From Bacteroidales bacterium (lineage in GTDB: Bacteria; Bacteroidota; Bacteroidia; Bacteroidales; P3), in assembly GCA_017530105.1 (NCBI GenBank), contig JAFXMW010000051.1:1-32070 (forward strand): DNA of 32,070 bases. Direction: 5' to 3'. A program made the translations under genes and the position numbers. The stretch's first letter is position 1; each line of letters begins with the position of its first letter. The notes beneath the pieces are model-generated. The model made no database searches. It was not told the DNA's origin and saw only the letters and a program-made list of their open reading frames with translations. Below, in pieces: positions 24,363 through 32,070 of the stretch.

Positions 24363-25436
24363 TTAAGCATAAAGCTCTTCGAAAATCTTGCGGAGTTCGG
24401 GGCTCTCGCGGAGTTCCTGGAGGGTGAATTCGGCGTGGCCTTTGGTGTAGCCGTTACCCATAATCATGTTGACATCGCTGCCGATACCTTCGGCACCGAG
24501 GCTGGCCTTGGTGAAGCTGGTGGCCATGCTGAAGAAGTAGACGATACCGTCGTCCTTTGTGCAGAGCACAGCGGTCATCTCCTGGTCGGGAACGTTGACG
24601 CAGTTGATGGTGACGTCGGCCATTTTGCCATTGGTGAGCTTCTCAACCAGCTCGTACACCTGTACAGGGGTCATGCCGGCTGCGGACTCGACGATGTCGC
24701 AGAAGCCGAGGTCCTTAATGCGCTGGGTGCTCTTGGGGCTGTTGGCGATGCCGATAACCTTACCGGTGACACCTACGCGCTTCTTGGCCTCGTAGCAGCA
24801 GAGCATACCGCTCTTGCCACCAGCGCCGAGAATGACGACGGTCTGGCCATACTGGCAGAGTTTAGCGGTCTGTGCGGGGGCACCGGCCACGTCGAGGGCG
24901 GAGAGAGCCAGCTTTTCGGGCATGTCGGTAGGAATCTTGGCATAGATGCCGCTCTCGAAGAGGATGGCCTTACCCTTGATGTCGACCTGGTCGACGTCGG
25001 GACGGATTTCGAGAATTTCATCGATGCGGAGGGGAGTGAGGCTCAAGGAAACGAGGGTGGCAATACGGTCGCCTTCCTTCAGGTCAATCTTGCCCTTGAG
25101 AGCGTCTCCAATCTTCTCGACTTTGCCGAGGAGCATACCACCGGAACCAGTGCGGCGGTTGCGGTGCTTGCCCTGCAACTCAACATTGAGGAACATCTCT
25201 TTCTTCACCTCTTCGAGAATTTTCTCATGGCTTGCACCTTCGCCAGCCTGCTGCTTGGCATAGTTGTGGATGTCGGTGAACGAAGCGGAGTCGATGTTGA
25301 GGGTCTGCACGTCAATGAGGATTTCATTGTCGTAAAGGACGTCCATGTTGTTGTCCAGTTTGTTTGCGGGCTGGGGAAGAACGCCCTTGGGTTCGATGAC
25401 ACGGTGAGTGCCGTACTTATTGCCTTTTGGTTGCAT
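24363..25436 (-). CDS. kdd: L-erythro-3,5-diaminohexanoate dehydrogenase
   Basis: The enzyme oxidatively deaminates 3,5-diaminohexanoate with NAD(P)+ to 5-amino-3-oxohexanoate in lysine fermentation. The 357-residue protein has a GroES/alcohol-dehydrogenase-like N-terminal half (HRNRRTGSGGMLLGKV). A nucleotide-binding motif VVILGAGGKSGM follows, and a characteristic C-terminal FSMATSFTKASLGAEG with NMIMGNGYTKGHAEF. The length is that of the family. It is the first gene of the kdd-kamA unit. Lysine would be split to butyrate and acetate in this pathway. The later genes (kce, kal and the aminomutase kamDE) are absent here and must lie elsewhere if the pathway is complete. Confidence 0.95.
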   Translation of the reverse strand: MQPKGNKYGTHRVIEPKGVLPQPANKLDNNMDVLYDNEILIDVQTLNIDSASFTDIHNYAKQQAGEGASHEKILEEVKKEMFLNVELQGKHRNRRTGSGGMLLGKVEKIGDALKGKIDLKEGDRIATLVSLSLTPLRIDEILEIRPDVDQVDIKGKAILFESGIYAKIPTDMPEKLALSALDVAGAPAQTAKLCQYGQTVVILGAGGKSGMLCCYEAKKRVGVTGKVIGIANSPKSTQRIKDLGFCDIVESAAGMTPVQVYELVEKLTNGKMADVTINCVNVPDQEMTAVLCTKDDGIVYFFSMATSFTKASLGAEGIGSDVNMIMGNGYTKGHAEFTLQELRESPELRKIFEELYA

Positions 25437-25501
25437 AATAATAAGTTTATGTTATTAATAATGAATACTTTTATTAATTAAAGGATACCCTTTAAATCGT
25501 A

Positions 25502-25527
25502 CAAAGATACAAAATATTTCTGAAATA
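25502..25527 (-). promoter_or_regulatory. kdd promoter (-7 with candidate -33)
   Basis: Minus-strand TATCTTTG at 25502-25509 is an exact TAnnTTTG match, 66 bases upstream of the kdd ATG. A TTG lies about 19 bases further upstream, close to the -33 spacing known in Bacteroides. The rest of the 266-base gap 25437-25702 has no gene. Confidence 0.65.
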
Positions 25528-25667
25528 GCAAGAAAAAACTATCCGATTCATTTTATATTCTTATCCCAGCAACCGGATTCCGGCGAAAAATCCGTGTGCC
25601 GGAAGCGGCAAGAAAAGCATTGCGAAAAAAGTCCTTCAACTGAAATTCGCCATAATTCAAACCTAAG

Positions 25668-25694
25668 GAGGGGATAGGTCATATCTATCCCCTC
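25668..25694 (-). terminator. Hairpin after the A2M gene, possible terminator
   Basis: A perfect 10-base-pair stem (25668-25677 with 25685-25694, loop 25678-25684) lies 8 bases past the A2M stop. Only a weak T-rich tail follows on the minus strand. Confidence 0.5.
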
Positions 25695-25702
25695 TATCTC
25701 TT

Positions 25703-28700
25703 CTATTTCACTGTCAGCCTTTGTCCGGGGCTGGTGGCGCGGAACTCGGGGGCGTAGAGGCATTGCAGCACCGAGGTAGCCAAGGTGAACGAGCCCGGGT
25801 TGGTGACGAAGTAGTCGGCATCGATGATGTATTTGCCCTTTTCCAAGCGGTCGATATAGACGGCATTGTGGCTGTTGTTGACGGCCACATAGTAACTCAG
25901 ACCGCTTGTCCATGCCCAGCCAGAGGCGGTGCTGACAGGCTCCAGACAGGCGGCACGGAACTCTTTCAGCTCGACATACTCCAAGTTGCGGTCGCACTGC
26001 ACATTCAGCCGCACCCGCAGACGGTCTCCCACAGCCACTCCCCTGCCCTTTTTCAACTCCGTCAACGAGCCGTCGGCCTCCACCTTGTAGAGCGTCCGCG
26101 AGAGGGTGATACCCGTCTCGGAGGCGGGAATCTTGTCCATCTGTTCGGTATATTGGTAATAAAGAGCGCCCCAGCTGATGCCCTTGTCCTTCCGCTCGAT
26201 AGTTGCCGAAACATTGCGGCCGCCACACAATGCGGAAAGGCTGTCCATGCGGTAGGTGTGCCGCATATATCCGGCAGAGCCGTCGGCAACCGCAACCTGC
26301 AGTGTATCCACCAACGCCTTGCCTTTTACAACCACCGCATCGTCCGGCACACGTGAAGGGTTCCAATTCTTGTCCCCCACAGGCATCAACGCTTGGATAG
26401 CCCTCAGCGTGGCGATGTCCGAACTCCAGCGCGTGGTCTGTTTCTGTTTCAAAAGCCATTGCTGCATCTGTCCGACAGAATGGGTGTCCTGGGGCGTCAC
26501 CTCGCGGAAAGTCTCGATCAGCAGGGCTTGCGTCTCCACTGGGCGTTGGTAATAGAACCATCCCGCCTTGTTGTCGCGCCAGTACATGCCCATCTCGTCG
26601 CTGTAAAGGGCTTTCTGCCGTATGCGCTCCACCATCTCGCGTGCCAGCTTGGTGTCGCCATTGCGCTGGAACACGAGAGCCAGCAATGCCTGGTCGTAAA
26701 GCGAAGTGTAGTCGCCATAACGCTGCTTGGCGTTGCCATAGAAATAGTCGAAAGCCTTTTTCGCACCCCCAGCAAAAGATTGCCCGGTATAATAACTCCT
26801 TGTATAGAGGTAGTCGAGCATAATCGGCTTATAATGGCTGTTGGGGTGCTTCTCTAAATAGCGCATCCATTCCACATATTCGCGATAAGCCTCCTTGTCC
26901 ACGTATGCCAACGCACGGCTCTCCATCGGTGTCTTGCCACGCGAAATCTGCCGTGCCATCACCCCGAAACCTTTCAGGATGTGCTGTGTCACATAGGTAC
27001 TGCTGTACTTGCCGCCAGGCATCCACGACCAGCCGCCGTCGCCGCGCTGCTCTTTCTGCAACTTTTCAAAGGTCTCGCTGTTCTGCCGTTGCAACTCCTC
27101 TTCATCATAGAAGCGGGCAATATTCTTCATCCGCTCCACCTCGTTCATCCCCGACCGCAGCCACGGGGTCTCGTCCAGCAGAGTCTGCTTGATGTCGGCA
27201 TTGCGGAACAAAGGGCTATCCTCCTCGGTGGCGTTGTCGGCACAATGCTTCAGCTGCGGAAACTGTTCGGCAATGGTCTTGCCCACCGTGTTCACATAAT
27301 AGCTGTTGAAGAGGTAGATATTCGACGGATTGCTGCACTCCTTCATAAAGGGCAGCGACTGGATGGCCAACCAAATGGGATTGGCCGTATACTCTACCGT
27401 GAAGCTCACGGGCTGTATCGTCGTCGAAGTGGGGAACGTCATCGTGTACTGTTTCGTACCCTTTCCATTCATATACATCGAGACCGACTGCGTCACCGCC
27501 TGACGGTTGGTCAGCAGCGGCAATGGACCTTGCTCGCCGTCGCTGTGTCTTGCCGCCTTGGCAATGTACTTATACGTAGCCACCGTGCCACCCACAGGGA
27601 CGTTGACCGTAAACTGCACCGGCACCGTACCACGAGCGGGAACTGTTATTGATTGAGAATTGAGAATTGAGAATTGAGAATTATTTCTTTTGTCAGCAGA
27701 GTTTTCAATTTTCAATTTTGAATTTTCAATTTCGAAAGAGAATTCCACCTTCACCGTGAGGTCACTGTCGGTTAGGTTCATCACCTTGGCCATCAAGGTA
27801 GCGGTGTCGCCCTCGCGCAGGAAACGGGGCATATTGGGCTGTATCATCAGTTCCTTTCGGGTGATGAGTTGCCTCTCCAGCGAGCCGGTGGCCAACTCCT
27901 GCGTCCACGCCAGTCCCTTCACGTTCCACTGCGTCAGCAGGTCGGGGGCGGTGAAGCTGTAGCTCACCGTGCCGTCCTTGTCGGTTCTAAGGGTAGGCTC
28001 AAAGAACGCCAGCGTGCTGAGATTGGTGCGCACGTAGGGATTCTCCTCCGTGACACTTCTTGTTTTTGCCGAAGGCTCAACAGCATACATCACTGCCGCC
28101 TCCTCCATCTCGACATCATCCTCCACTACTTCCAAATCAGTCACCACAACGTCTTCAGTCGCCTGTATGGCGTTCTTCACTCCGGCACGCTTGCGCATAC
28201 TCCCATTCATTGTCACCATTCCGCTCTCTCCTCGGGCAGTAGCGTAGCCCACGCCTCCCACCGAGGTCACGATGCTCTCTACCTGTGTGCCGGGCATCGA
28301 CATGCTGTTTCGCCAACGCCAGCCTCTATGATTGAGGGCTGTGAAATCCCATCCACGCGCCGTCTTGCCCTCATAGCGCAGATATTTGCCCAGCGGCACA
28401 AGCAGGTCGTGCCCCGAATGGTATTGCCATGGATAGTTAAAACCCATTCCATAAGCCGAAACCGACCTGTTGTTACGCCACGGGAAGAACGCAAAGGTGT
28501 TGCCACCGAAGCCATAGTTGTCCAGTGCCGCATCGTACATGCCCAGCAGCAGTGCAGCAGGAACAACCGGGTCAATGCCCTTGCGCTTGGGCGATACCTT
28601 AATGGTCCAACGCTCTTTCTCGCCTGGTGTCAGTTTGTCGCGGAAAGTCAATATCTCAACATTCAGTTTTTTGTGCTCAAATGGCACCTCAACACGGTAG

Positions 28701-31660
28701 TGTTTCTGATTGTTCCGTCCCTCCTTCACAGCACACAGACTCACATCGAAACCTCCCAGCAGTGCCTCGGTAACAGGAATGGACAACGTCGCAATCCCAT
28801 TGTCGACCTTTAGCAGACGGCGTTCCACAACCCTGTCGCCACACATCATCTCGTAGGCCACATGCACGTTCTTGTACTGTGAACCAAATCGCATCACCAC
28901 GGTGTCCCCTACCTTGGCCTCCTGTGTGCTGATGTCCGACCACAGCAACCCCATCGTGTACACCCTGCTGCATCCCTTCGGGGTATACACCACTACCAAC
29001 GTGTCAGCCACCGACTCCTTTCCTTTCCCGTCCAAAGCCATCCGCAGGCGGTACACTCCGGGCTCCAGCATGGGCAGCGGCACCTTGTTCAGGGTCAACC
29101 CTTCACATTTCACGCGCGTGTCAAACACCCGCTTCTCCACCGGCCAGCTCCACATATTTTCTTCCTCACGAGTATATGCCGTCAGCGGGAACCGCTTGCG
29201 GAACTCATCACGACTTATCGTATGGCGCACGCTGGACTGTATCTGCGGATGTGTGAGACACAGGCTCTCGGGCTGCCGCAACCGCTCTACATAAAGGTTA
29301 ACAAACCCCTTCAACGGTGTGCCGTTGATGTCGCAATACTTATACTCCACACTTCCCAGCTCCGACACCCGCTCATCCGAGATGATAGAAATAAAGCTGT
29401 TCTCATATCCCGCATTGAGTGTGAGGCTTTGGCTGTGCGTCTCGCCGTTAATATCGGTCACGTCCACCCGCACCTCATACATGAAGAAGGACTTGGTGGA
29501 TAGCTCAATATTGCTGTCTGGCTCGGCCACGAAGGCAATTCGGAACTGCCCTTCGGCATCGGTGACCAACGAATCGGACACCAGTGTGACCAACCCGCTC
29601 ACCACTCCGTCGTAATAGTACCTGCGCCACCACGGCCGCATCTCCCTCCGCGTGACGGAATAAACCACCTTGGCCCCGCTTACTGGCACCTTTGTGTAAG
29701 AGGCCGCCAACCCCTCCACTGCCAAGCTGTCGCCCAGCGAGGGGGCCACCGAGTGTCCCTCGGCATCTTTGCGGTCCACCCCTTTCAGGGTGACGGTGAA
29801 CTTAGGCTGCTTGTACGCCTCCACAAAAACTGTCTTTCTGCACAAAGCATTAAGCTGCCTTGTACGGTCGGCATAGTAAGTTTGAATGGTGAAAGCACCC
29901 GGCAACGCATGGGCTGGGACAACAAAGCGACCGCTAAAACTCCCGAATTCATCGGTGACGCCGAAAAGAGTGTCAACCACCTTGTAATTGACATCGCGCA
30001 GCTCAACCTTCAGGCTGTCGCCACATGTAGCATGACCCACACGATTATACTCCACACGACCCTTCACCAGCATAAACAGCACCGTGTCGCCCGGTCGGTA
30101 CACCGGCCTGTCGATGAACATCTCGGCGAAGACATGCCCGGTATCCTTCTCGCCCGACCAATCATCCGCATTGGCCACCACATCCAATCCCTTGTATCGT
30201 GTCAACAGACGGTAGTCGTAGCGATACATGTCCTTTTCCCTTGCTTTATAGACGGAGAAGAACCCTTGCGCATCGGTTGTGACGGTGGCCACGGTGGTCC
30301 ACTTCACATCGTAATAGTCCTTAGTGCGTTGCAGCTGCACCTTCTGGCGTGCCACAGGTTCCCCTGTCACATAATCCACCACGTAGCCATACACACTGTC
30401 GTTTGCCGACGACATCAACACAAATGCCCCCGCCGACACCGTGAAACTCCTTACGTTGAACCCCTTGCTTGTAAAATCCTTGGTAGGCGAAGCTATCAGC
30501 ATATAATGTCCCGGGGCAAGCTGAGGAATATAGCCATAATGTTGATAGAACTTATAATCCTTCGGAAGCGAGAACGACTGGCTCCACGATTTCACCACGG
30601 TCTCCTTCATCAGTTTGGCTCTTTTATTGGCATCGCTCTCATAGCTTTTCTGGAACCATTCGGGATACTTAATCACGCGGTAATAGAGCTGCTCCACGTT
30701 GCGTGTCTTCACCCTCATCAATATGTCGCGGCCGGCAGGCGACACCTCGTTAATCGACATCTCAATCACCGGTGTCAAAATACCACGTTTGCGGTTGGCG
30801 CAATTGATGCCGCCCTCGCTTTTAGGCCAGTGGCCGATGGCACTGTCGCAATAAGCCAATGCCGTCACATAATCATGTACGTCAGGTTTATTTTCCGCCA
30901 CCGGTTCACTGGCCATTTCGCAATACTCGGCCATCTTGTCATAAAGCTTTGCCAGCTGACTGTTGCCCGACCAGCGGCAGCGGTTCAGACAATCCTGCAC
31001 CAACCGTTTGCGGTAAGCCAACGTCTTGTTTGGCTGGGCAGCGAGGAAATTGACCAGCCGAATCTCATTAAACAATATCAGGTTCACATTCCCTTTCGAT
31101 GGACGTGATGAGTACCACGTAGTCAACTGCCTCTGCAACTCTATCTTTCTTTTCAACGGCACATTTTCAATGGCCAGCCGCATCACCAGGTCGTACATCG
31201 TCGGGGTAGTGTTGAAACTCACATCCTTCGGGGCGGAGCAGAAGTCGGCAATCTGTGTGTTCGGCACCTCTCGCAAGGCAAGCGTGTCCACCAGAGCCGA
31301 GTCGATGTTGCCGAGGAATATGTGGCACAACGTGCGGTCCACAGTGGTGAGGTACGGCAGAATAGCACGGAAGCGCGCCAGACTGCTGTCCACCACATCC
31401 TCCTGATACTGCAAAGCCGCCCGCTCCATATACCAGGTGGCGGTGAGCAGCTGGCGGCTTACAGCCGGACCGCTCTGCCCGGCCTTGGCACGGGTCATGG
31501 CGGCGGTGCGCAGACTGTCGGCCAGCGTGTAGGCATCGGTGAAGTGTTGTTTATTCATCATCTTCTCGATGCGGGAAAACACATCGACGTACTTGTCTTG
31601 TGCTGACAGCGTACTCGCAGCCGCAAAGACCATGACAAACAAGAAAAGGATTTTTTTCAT
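25703..31660 (-). CDS. Alpha-2-macroglobulin family protein without thioester motif
   Basis: A 1985-residue exported protein with signal peptide (about 1-20) has a long N-terminal helical/beta region and then MG2-type domains (for example FIDRPVYRPGDTVLF). A conserved A2M block follows (FFEPTLRTDKDGTVSYSF, APDLLTQWNVKGLAW, FLREGDTATLMAKVMNLTDSDL) and then an alpha-helical toroid with tryptophan-rich repeats. Such proteins trap or restrain proteases in the periplasm. The C-x-E-Q thioester found in classical A2Ms is missing: the aligned segment near residue 1439 reads KECSNPSN, so the Cys is kept and the EQ lost. At about residues 1306-1337 a repeat element is inserted in frame. The ATG at 31660 (MKKILFLF) was chosen over MYYADMKK at 31675. 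Confidence 0.92.
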   Translation of the reverse strand: MKKILFLFVMVFAAASTLSAQDKYVDVFSRIEKMMNKQHFTDAYTLADSLRTAAMTRAKAGQSGPAVSRQLLTATWYMERAALQYQEDVVDSSLARFRAILPYLTTVDRTLCHIFLGNIDSALVDTLALREVPNTQIADFCSAPKDVSFNTTPTMYDLVMRLAIENVPLKRKIELQRQLTTWYSSRPSKGNVNLILFNEIRLVNFLAAQPNKTLAYRKRLVQDCLNRCRWSGNSQLAKLYDKMAEYCEMASEPVAENKPDVHDYVTALAYCDSAIGHWPKSEGGINCANRKRGILTPVIEMSINEVSPAGRDILMRVKTRNVEQLYYRVIKYPEWFQKSYESDANKRAKLMKETVVKSWSQSFSLPKDYKFYQHYGYIPQLAPGHYMLIASPTKDFTSKGFNVRSFTVSAGAFVLMSSANDSVYGYVVDYVTGEPVARQKVQLQRTKDYYDVKWTTVATVTTDAQGFFSVYKAREKDMYRYDYRLLTRYKGLDVVANADDWSGEKDTGHVFAEMFIDRPVYRPGDTVLFMLVKGRVEYNRVGHATCGDSLKVELRDVNYKVVDTLFGVTDEFGSFSGRFVVPAHALPGAFTIQTYYADRTRQLNALCRKTVFVEAYKQPKFTVTLKGVDRKDAEGHSVAPSLGDSLAVEGLAASYTKVPVSGAKVVYSVTRREMRPWWRRYYYDGVVSGLVTLVSDSLVTDAEGQFRIAFVAEPDSNIELSTKSFFMYEVRVDVTDINGETHSQSLTLNAGYENSFISIISDERVSELGSVEYKYCDINGTPLKGFVNLYVERLRQPESLCLTHPQIQSSVRHTISRDEFRKRFPLTAYTREEENMWSWPVEKRVFDTRVKCEGLTLNKVPLPMLEPGVYRLRMALDGKGKESVADTLVVVYTPKGCSRVYTMGLLWSDISTQEAKVGDTVVMRFGSQYKNVHVAYEMMCGDRVVERRLLKVDNGIATLSIPVTEALLGGFDVSLCAVKEGRNNQKHYRVEVPFEHKKLNVEILTFRDKLTPGEKERWTIKVSPKRKGIDPVVPAALLLGMYDAALDNYGFGGNTFAFFPWRNNRSVSAYGMGFNYPWQYHSGHDLLVPLGKYLRYEGKTARGWDFTALNHRGWRWRNSMSMPGTQVESIVTSVGGVGYATARGESGMVTMNGSMRKRAGVKNAIQATEDVVVTDLEVVEDDVEMEEAAVMYAVEPSAKTRSVTEENPYVRTNLSTLAFFEPTLRTDKDGTVSYSFTAPDLLTQWNVKGLAWTQELATGSLERQLITRKELMIQPNMPRFLREGDTATLMAKVMNLTDSDLTVKVEFSFEIENSKLKIENSADKRNNSQFSILNSQSITVPARGTVPVQFTVNVPVGGTVATYKYIAKAARHSDGEQGPLPLLTNRQAVTQSVSMYMNGKGTKQYTMTFPTSTTIQPVSFTVEYTANPIWLAIQSLPFMKECSNPSNIYLFNSYYVNTVGKTIAEQFPQLKHCADNATEEDSPLFRNADIKQTLLDETPWLRSGMNEVERMKNIARFYDEEELQRQNSETFEKLQKEQRGDGGWSWMPGGKYSSTYVTQHILKGFGVMARQISRGKTPMESRALAYVDKEAYREYVEWMRYLEKHPNSHYKPIMLDYLYTRSYYTGQSFAGGAKKAFDYFYGNAKQRYGDYTSLYDQALLALVFQRNGDTKLAREMVERIRQKALYSDEMGMYWRDNKAGWFYYQRPVETQALLIETFREVTPQDTHSVGQMQQWLLKQKQTTRWSSDIATLRAIQALMPVGDKNWNPSRVPDDAVVVKGKALVDTLQVAVADGSAGYMRHTYRMDSLSALCGGRNVSATIERKDKGISWGALYYQYTEQMDKIPASETGITLSRTLYKVEADGSLTELKKGRGVAVGDRLRVRLNVQCDRNLEYVELKEFRAACLEPVSTASGWAWTSGLSYYVAVNNSHNAVYIDRLEKGKYIIDADYFVTNPGSFTLATSVLQCLYAPEFRATSPGQRLTVK
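27652..27733. repeat. AATTGA-type repeat element inside the A2M reading frame
   Basis: The left arm (27652-27682) is four 7-base ATTGAGA units. The right arm (27702-27733) is built of TTTTCAA-like units. The two are imperfect inverse copies around a 19-base centre. The element is read through in frame as IENSKLKIENSADKRN then NSQFSILNSQS, so the A2M protein is intact. Its composition (Asn, Ser, Ile, Lys) is unlike the flanking coding sequence. Confidence 0.85.
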
Positions 31661-31945
31661 ATCAGCGTAATACATTTAATGGTAATGTCCTTATTTAAAC
31701 ACGAATTATCATTAATTGTCAATAATTCTCGATAATCACGTGGCAATTTGTATTAAATTCAATATTAAAATACATCTAATTGCTACAAAAACGCAAAATC
31801 ACCACTTTTATTGTAACAGACCCGACGACATTTGCCCGACAGCCCGACGCCCCCCACCCCCGACACCACAGAAAAGCATCCCTTAATCAGCACATTACCC
31901 ATCACATATATATCACATATATATTACATATACCCGTTGGCGGAA
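31661..31945. other. A2M upstream region with an 11-base tandem repeat
   Basis: The gap before the A2M start is AT-rich near 31670-31800. I find no gene and no TAnnTTTG box on the minus strand. At 31901-31933 the 11-mer ATCACATATAT occurs twice exactly and once degenerately. The third copy runs into the presumed end of the insertion element at 31932. Confidence 0.6.
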
Positions 31946-32070
31946 TTAAACCAGTGCATATTTAACTCTGCCAATCGGCTGATTGTTTAGGTAATTGATG
32001 TATTGTGCGACGGTCAGTGCACTGATTTTGCCGATGATGCGGGCAAACAGGCCGTCGGTTTGTTTTGCAT
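31946..32070 (-). CDS. Transposase, C-terminal fragment (probably IS982-like)
   Basis: The frame is open from the window end to the TAA at 31946-31948 and gives 40 residues, including LFARIIGKISALTVAQYINY and a basic GRVKYALV tail. Arg/Lys-rich helix ends of this kind are typical of IS982-type transposase C-termini, but this is from memory and the fragment is short. ACCC starts at 31932, 14 bases beyond the stop, consistent with the ACC-type terminal repeat start of that family. The N-terminal part lies outside the window. Confidence 0.45.
   Translation of the reverse strand, partial: AKQTDGLFARIIGKISALTVAQYINYLNNQPIGRVKYALV

Noticed and set aside
23853-25481. Plus-strand frame of 542 codons
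   Set aside because: It lies antisense to kamA and kdd, both certain, and crosses the 9-base repeat region.
1-32070. tRNA, rRNA, CRISPR arrays or known riboswitches
   Set aside because: None was seen by eye on either strand. A tool search would be needed to exclude a divergent one.

Overview
The window looks like a chromosomal segment of a Bacteroidota bacterium, most likely order Bacteroidales. The evidence is three type IX secretion (T9SS) cargo proteins with type A or type B C-terminal sorting domains, a PorQ homologue, several promoters with the Bacteroidota -7 box TAnnTTTG, start codons without recognisable Shine-Dalgarno sequences, and a lysine-fermentation gene pair. Most genes are moderately GC-rich. 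A block at about 13.0-16.65 kb is clearly AT-richer. I cannot assign a genus.

Layout: (1) 1-245 is the tail of a T9SS cargo gene. (2) 486-1996, minus: glyA, followed past its terminator by an unlisted 52-codon membrane mini-gene. (3) 2142-4505, plus: a GH3 (NagZ-like) to serine-hydrolase fusion, divergent from glyA. (4) 4572-10482, minus, one tight operon: a DUF748/AsmA-like envelope protein, a very large secreted protease joining a C10 cysteine peptidase and an M6 metallopeptidase, and a TerB/J-domain membrane protein. (5) 10848-16652, plus: a small membrane protein overlapping a secreted protein, an IspD/TarI-type cytidylyltransferase, an IgGFc-binding-domain surface protein with a T9SS type B tail, and a CDP-glycerol glycerophosphotransferase-family protein. 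(6) 16663-19167, minus: an EnvC-like murein hydrolase activator and a PPi-type phosphofructokinase. (7) 19296-21399, minus: lipoate-protein ligase overlapping a secreted repeat protein. (8) 21849-25436, minus: porQ, kamA and kdd. (9) 25703-31660, minus: a giant alpha-2-macroglobulin-family protein lacking the thioester motif. (10) The last 125 bases are the end of a transposase gene, probably IS982-like.

Common thread: much of the window concerns the cell envelope and protein export (T9SS cargo, PorQ, secreted proteases, a protease-trap-like A2M, murein hydrolase control, AsmA-like protein). The strongest candidate for an undescribed system is the 12.3-16.65 kb unit. There a CTP-dependent sugar/polyol-phosphate activating enzyme and a polyol-phosphate transferase flank a T9SS type B surface protein, in a region of unusual base composition.

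A second signal is a dispersed family of AATTGA-rich 7-base repeats. They sit at gene ends, form a 22-base inverted repeat between porQ and kamA, supply stop codons for two genes, and have entered the A2M reading frame without breaking it.
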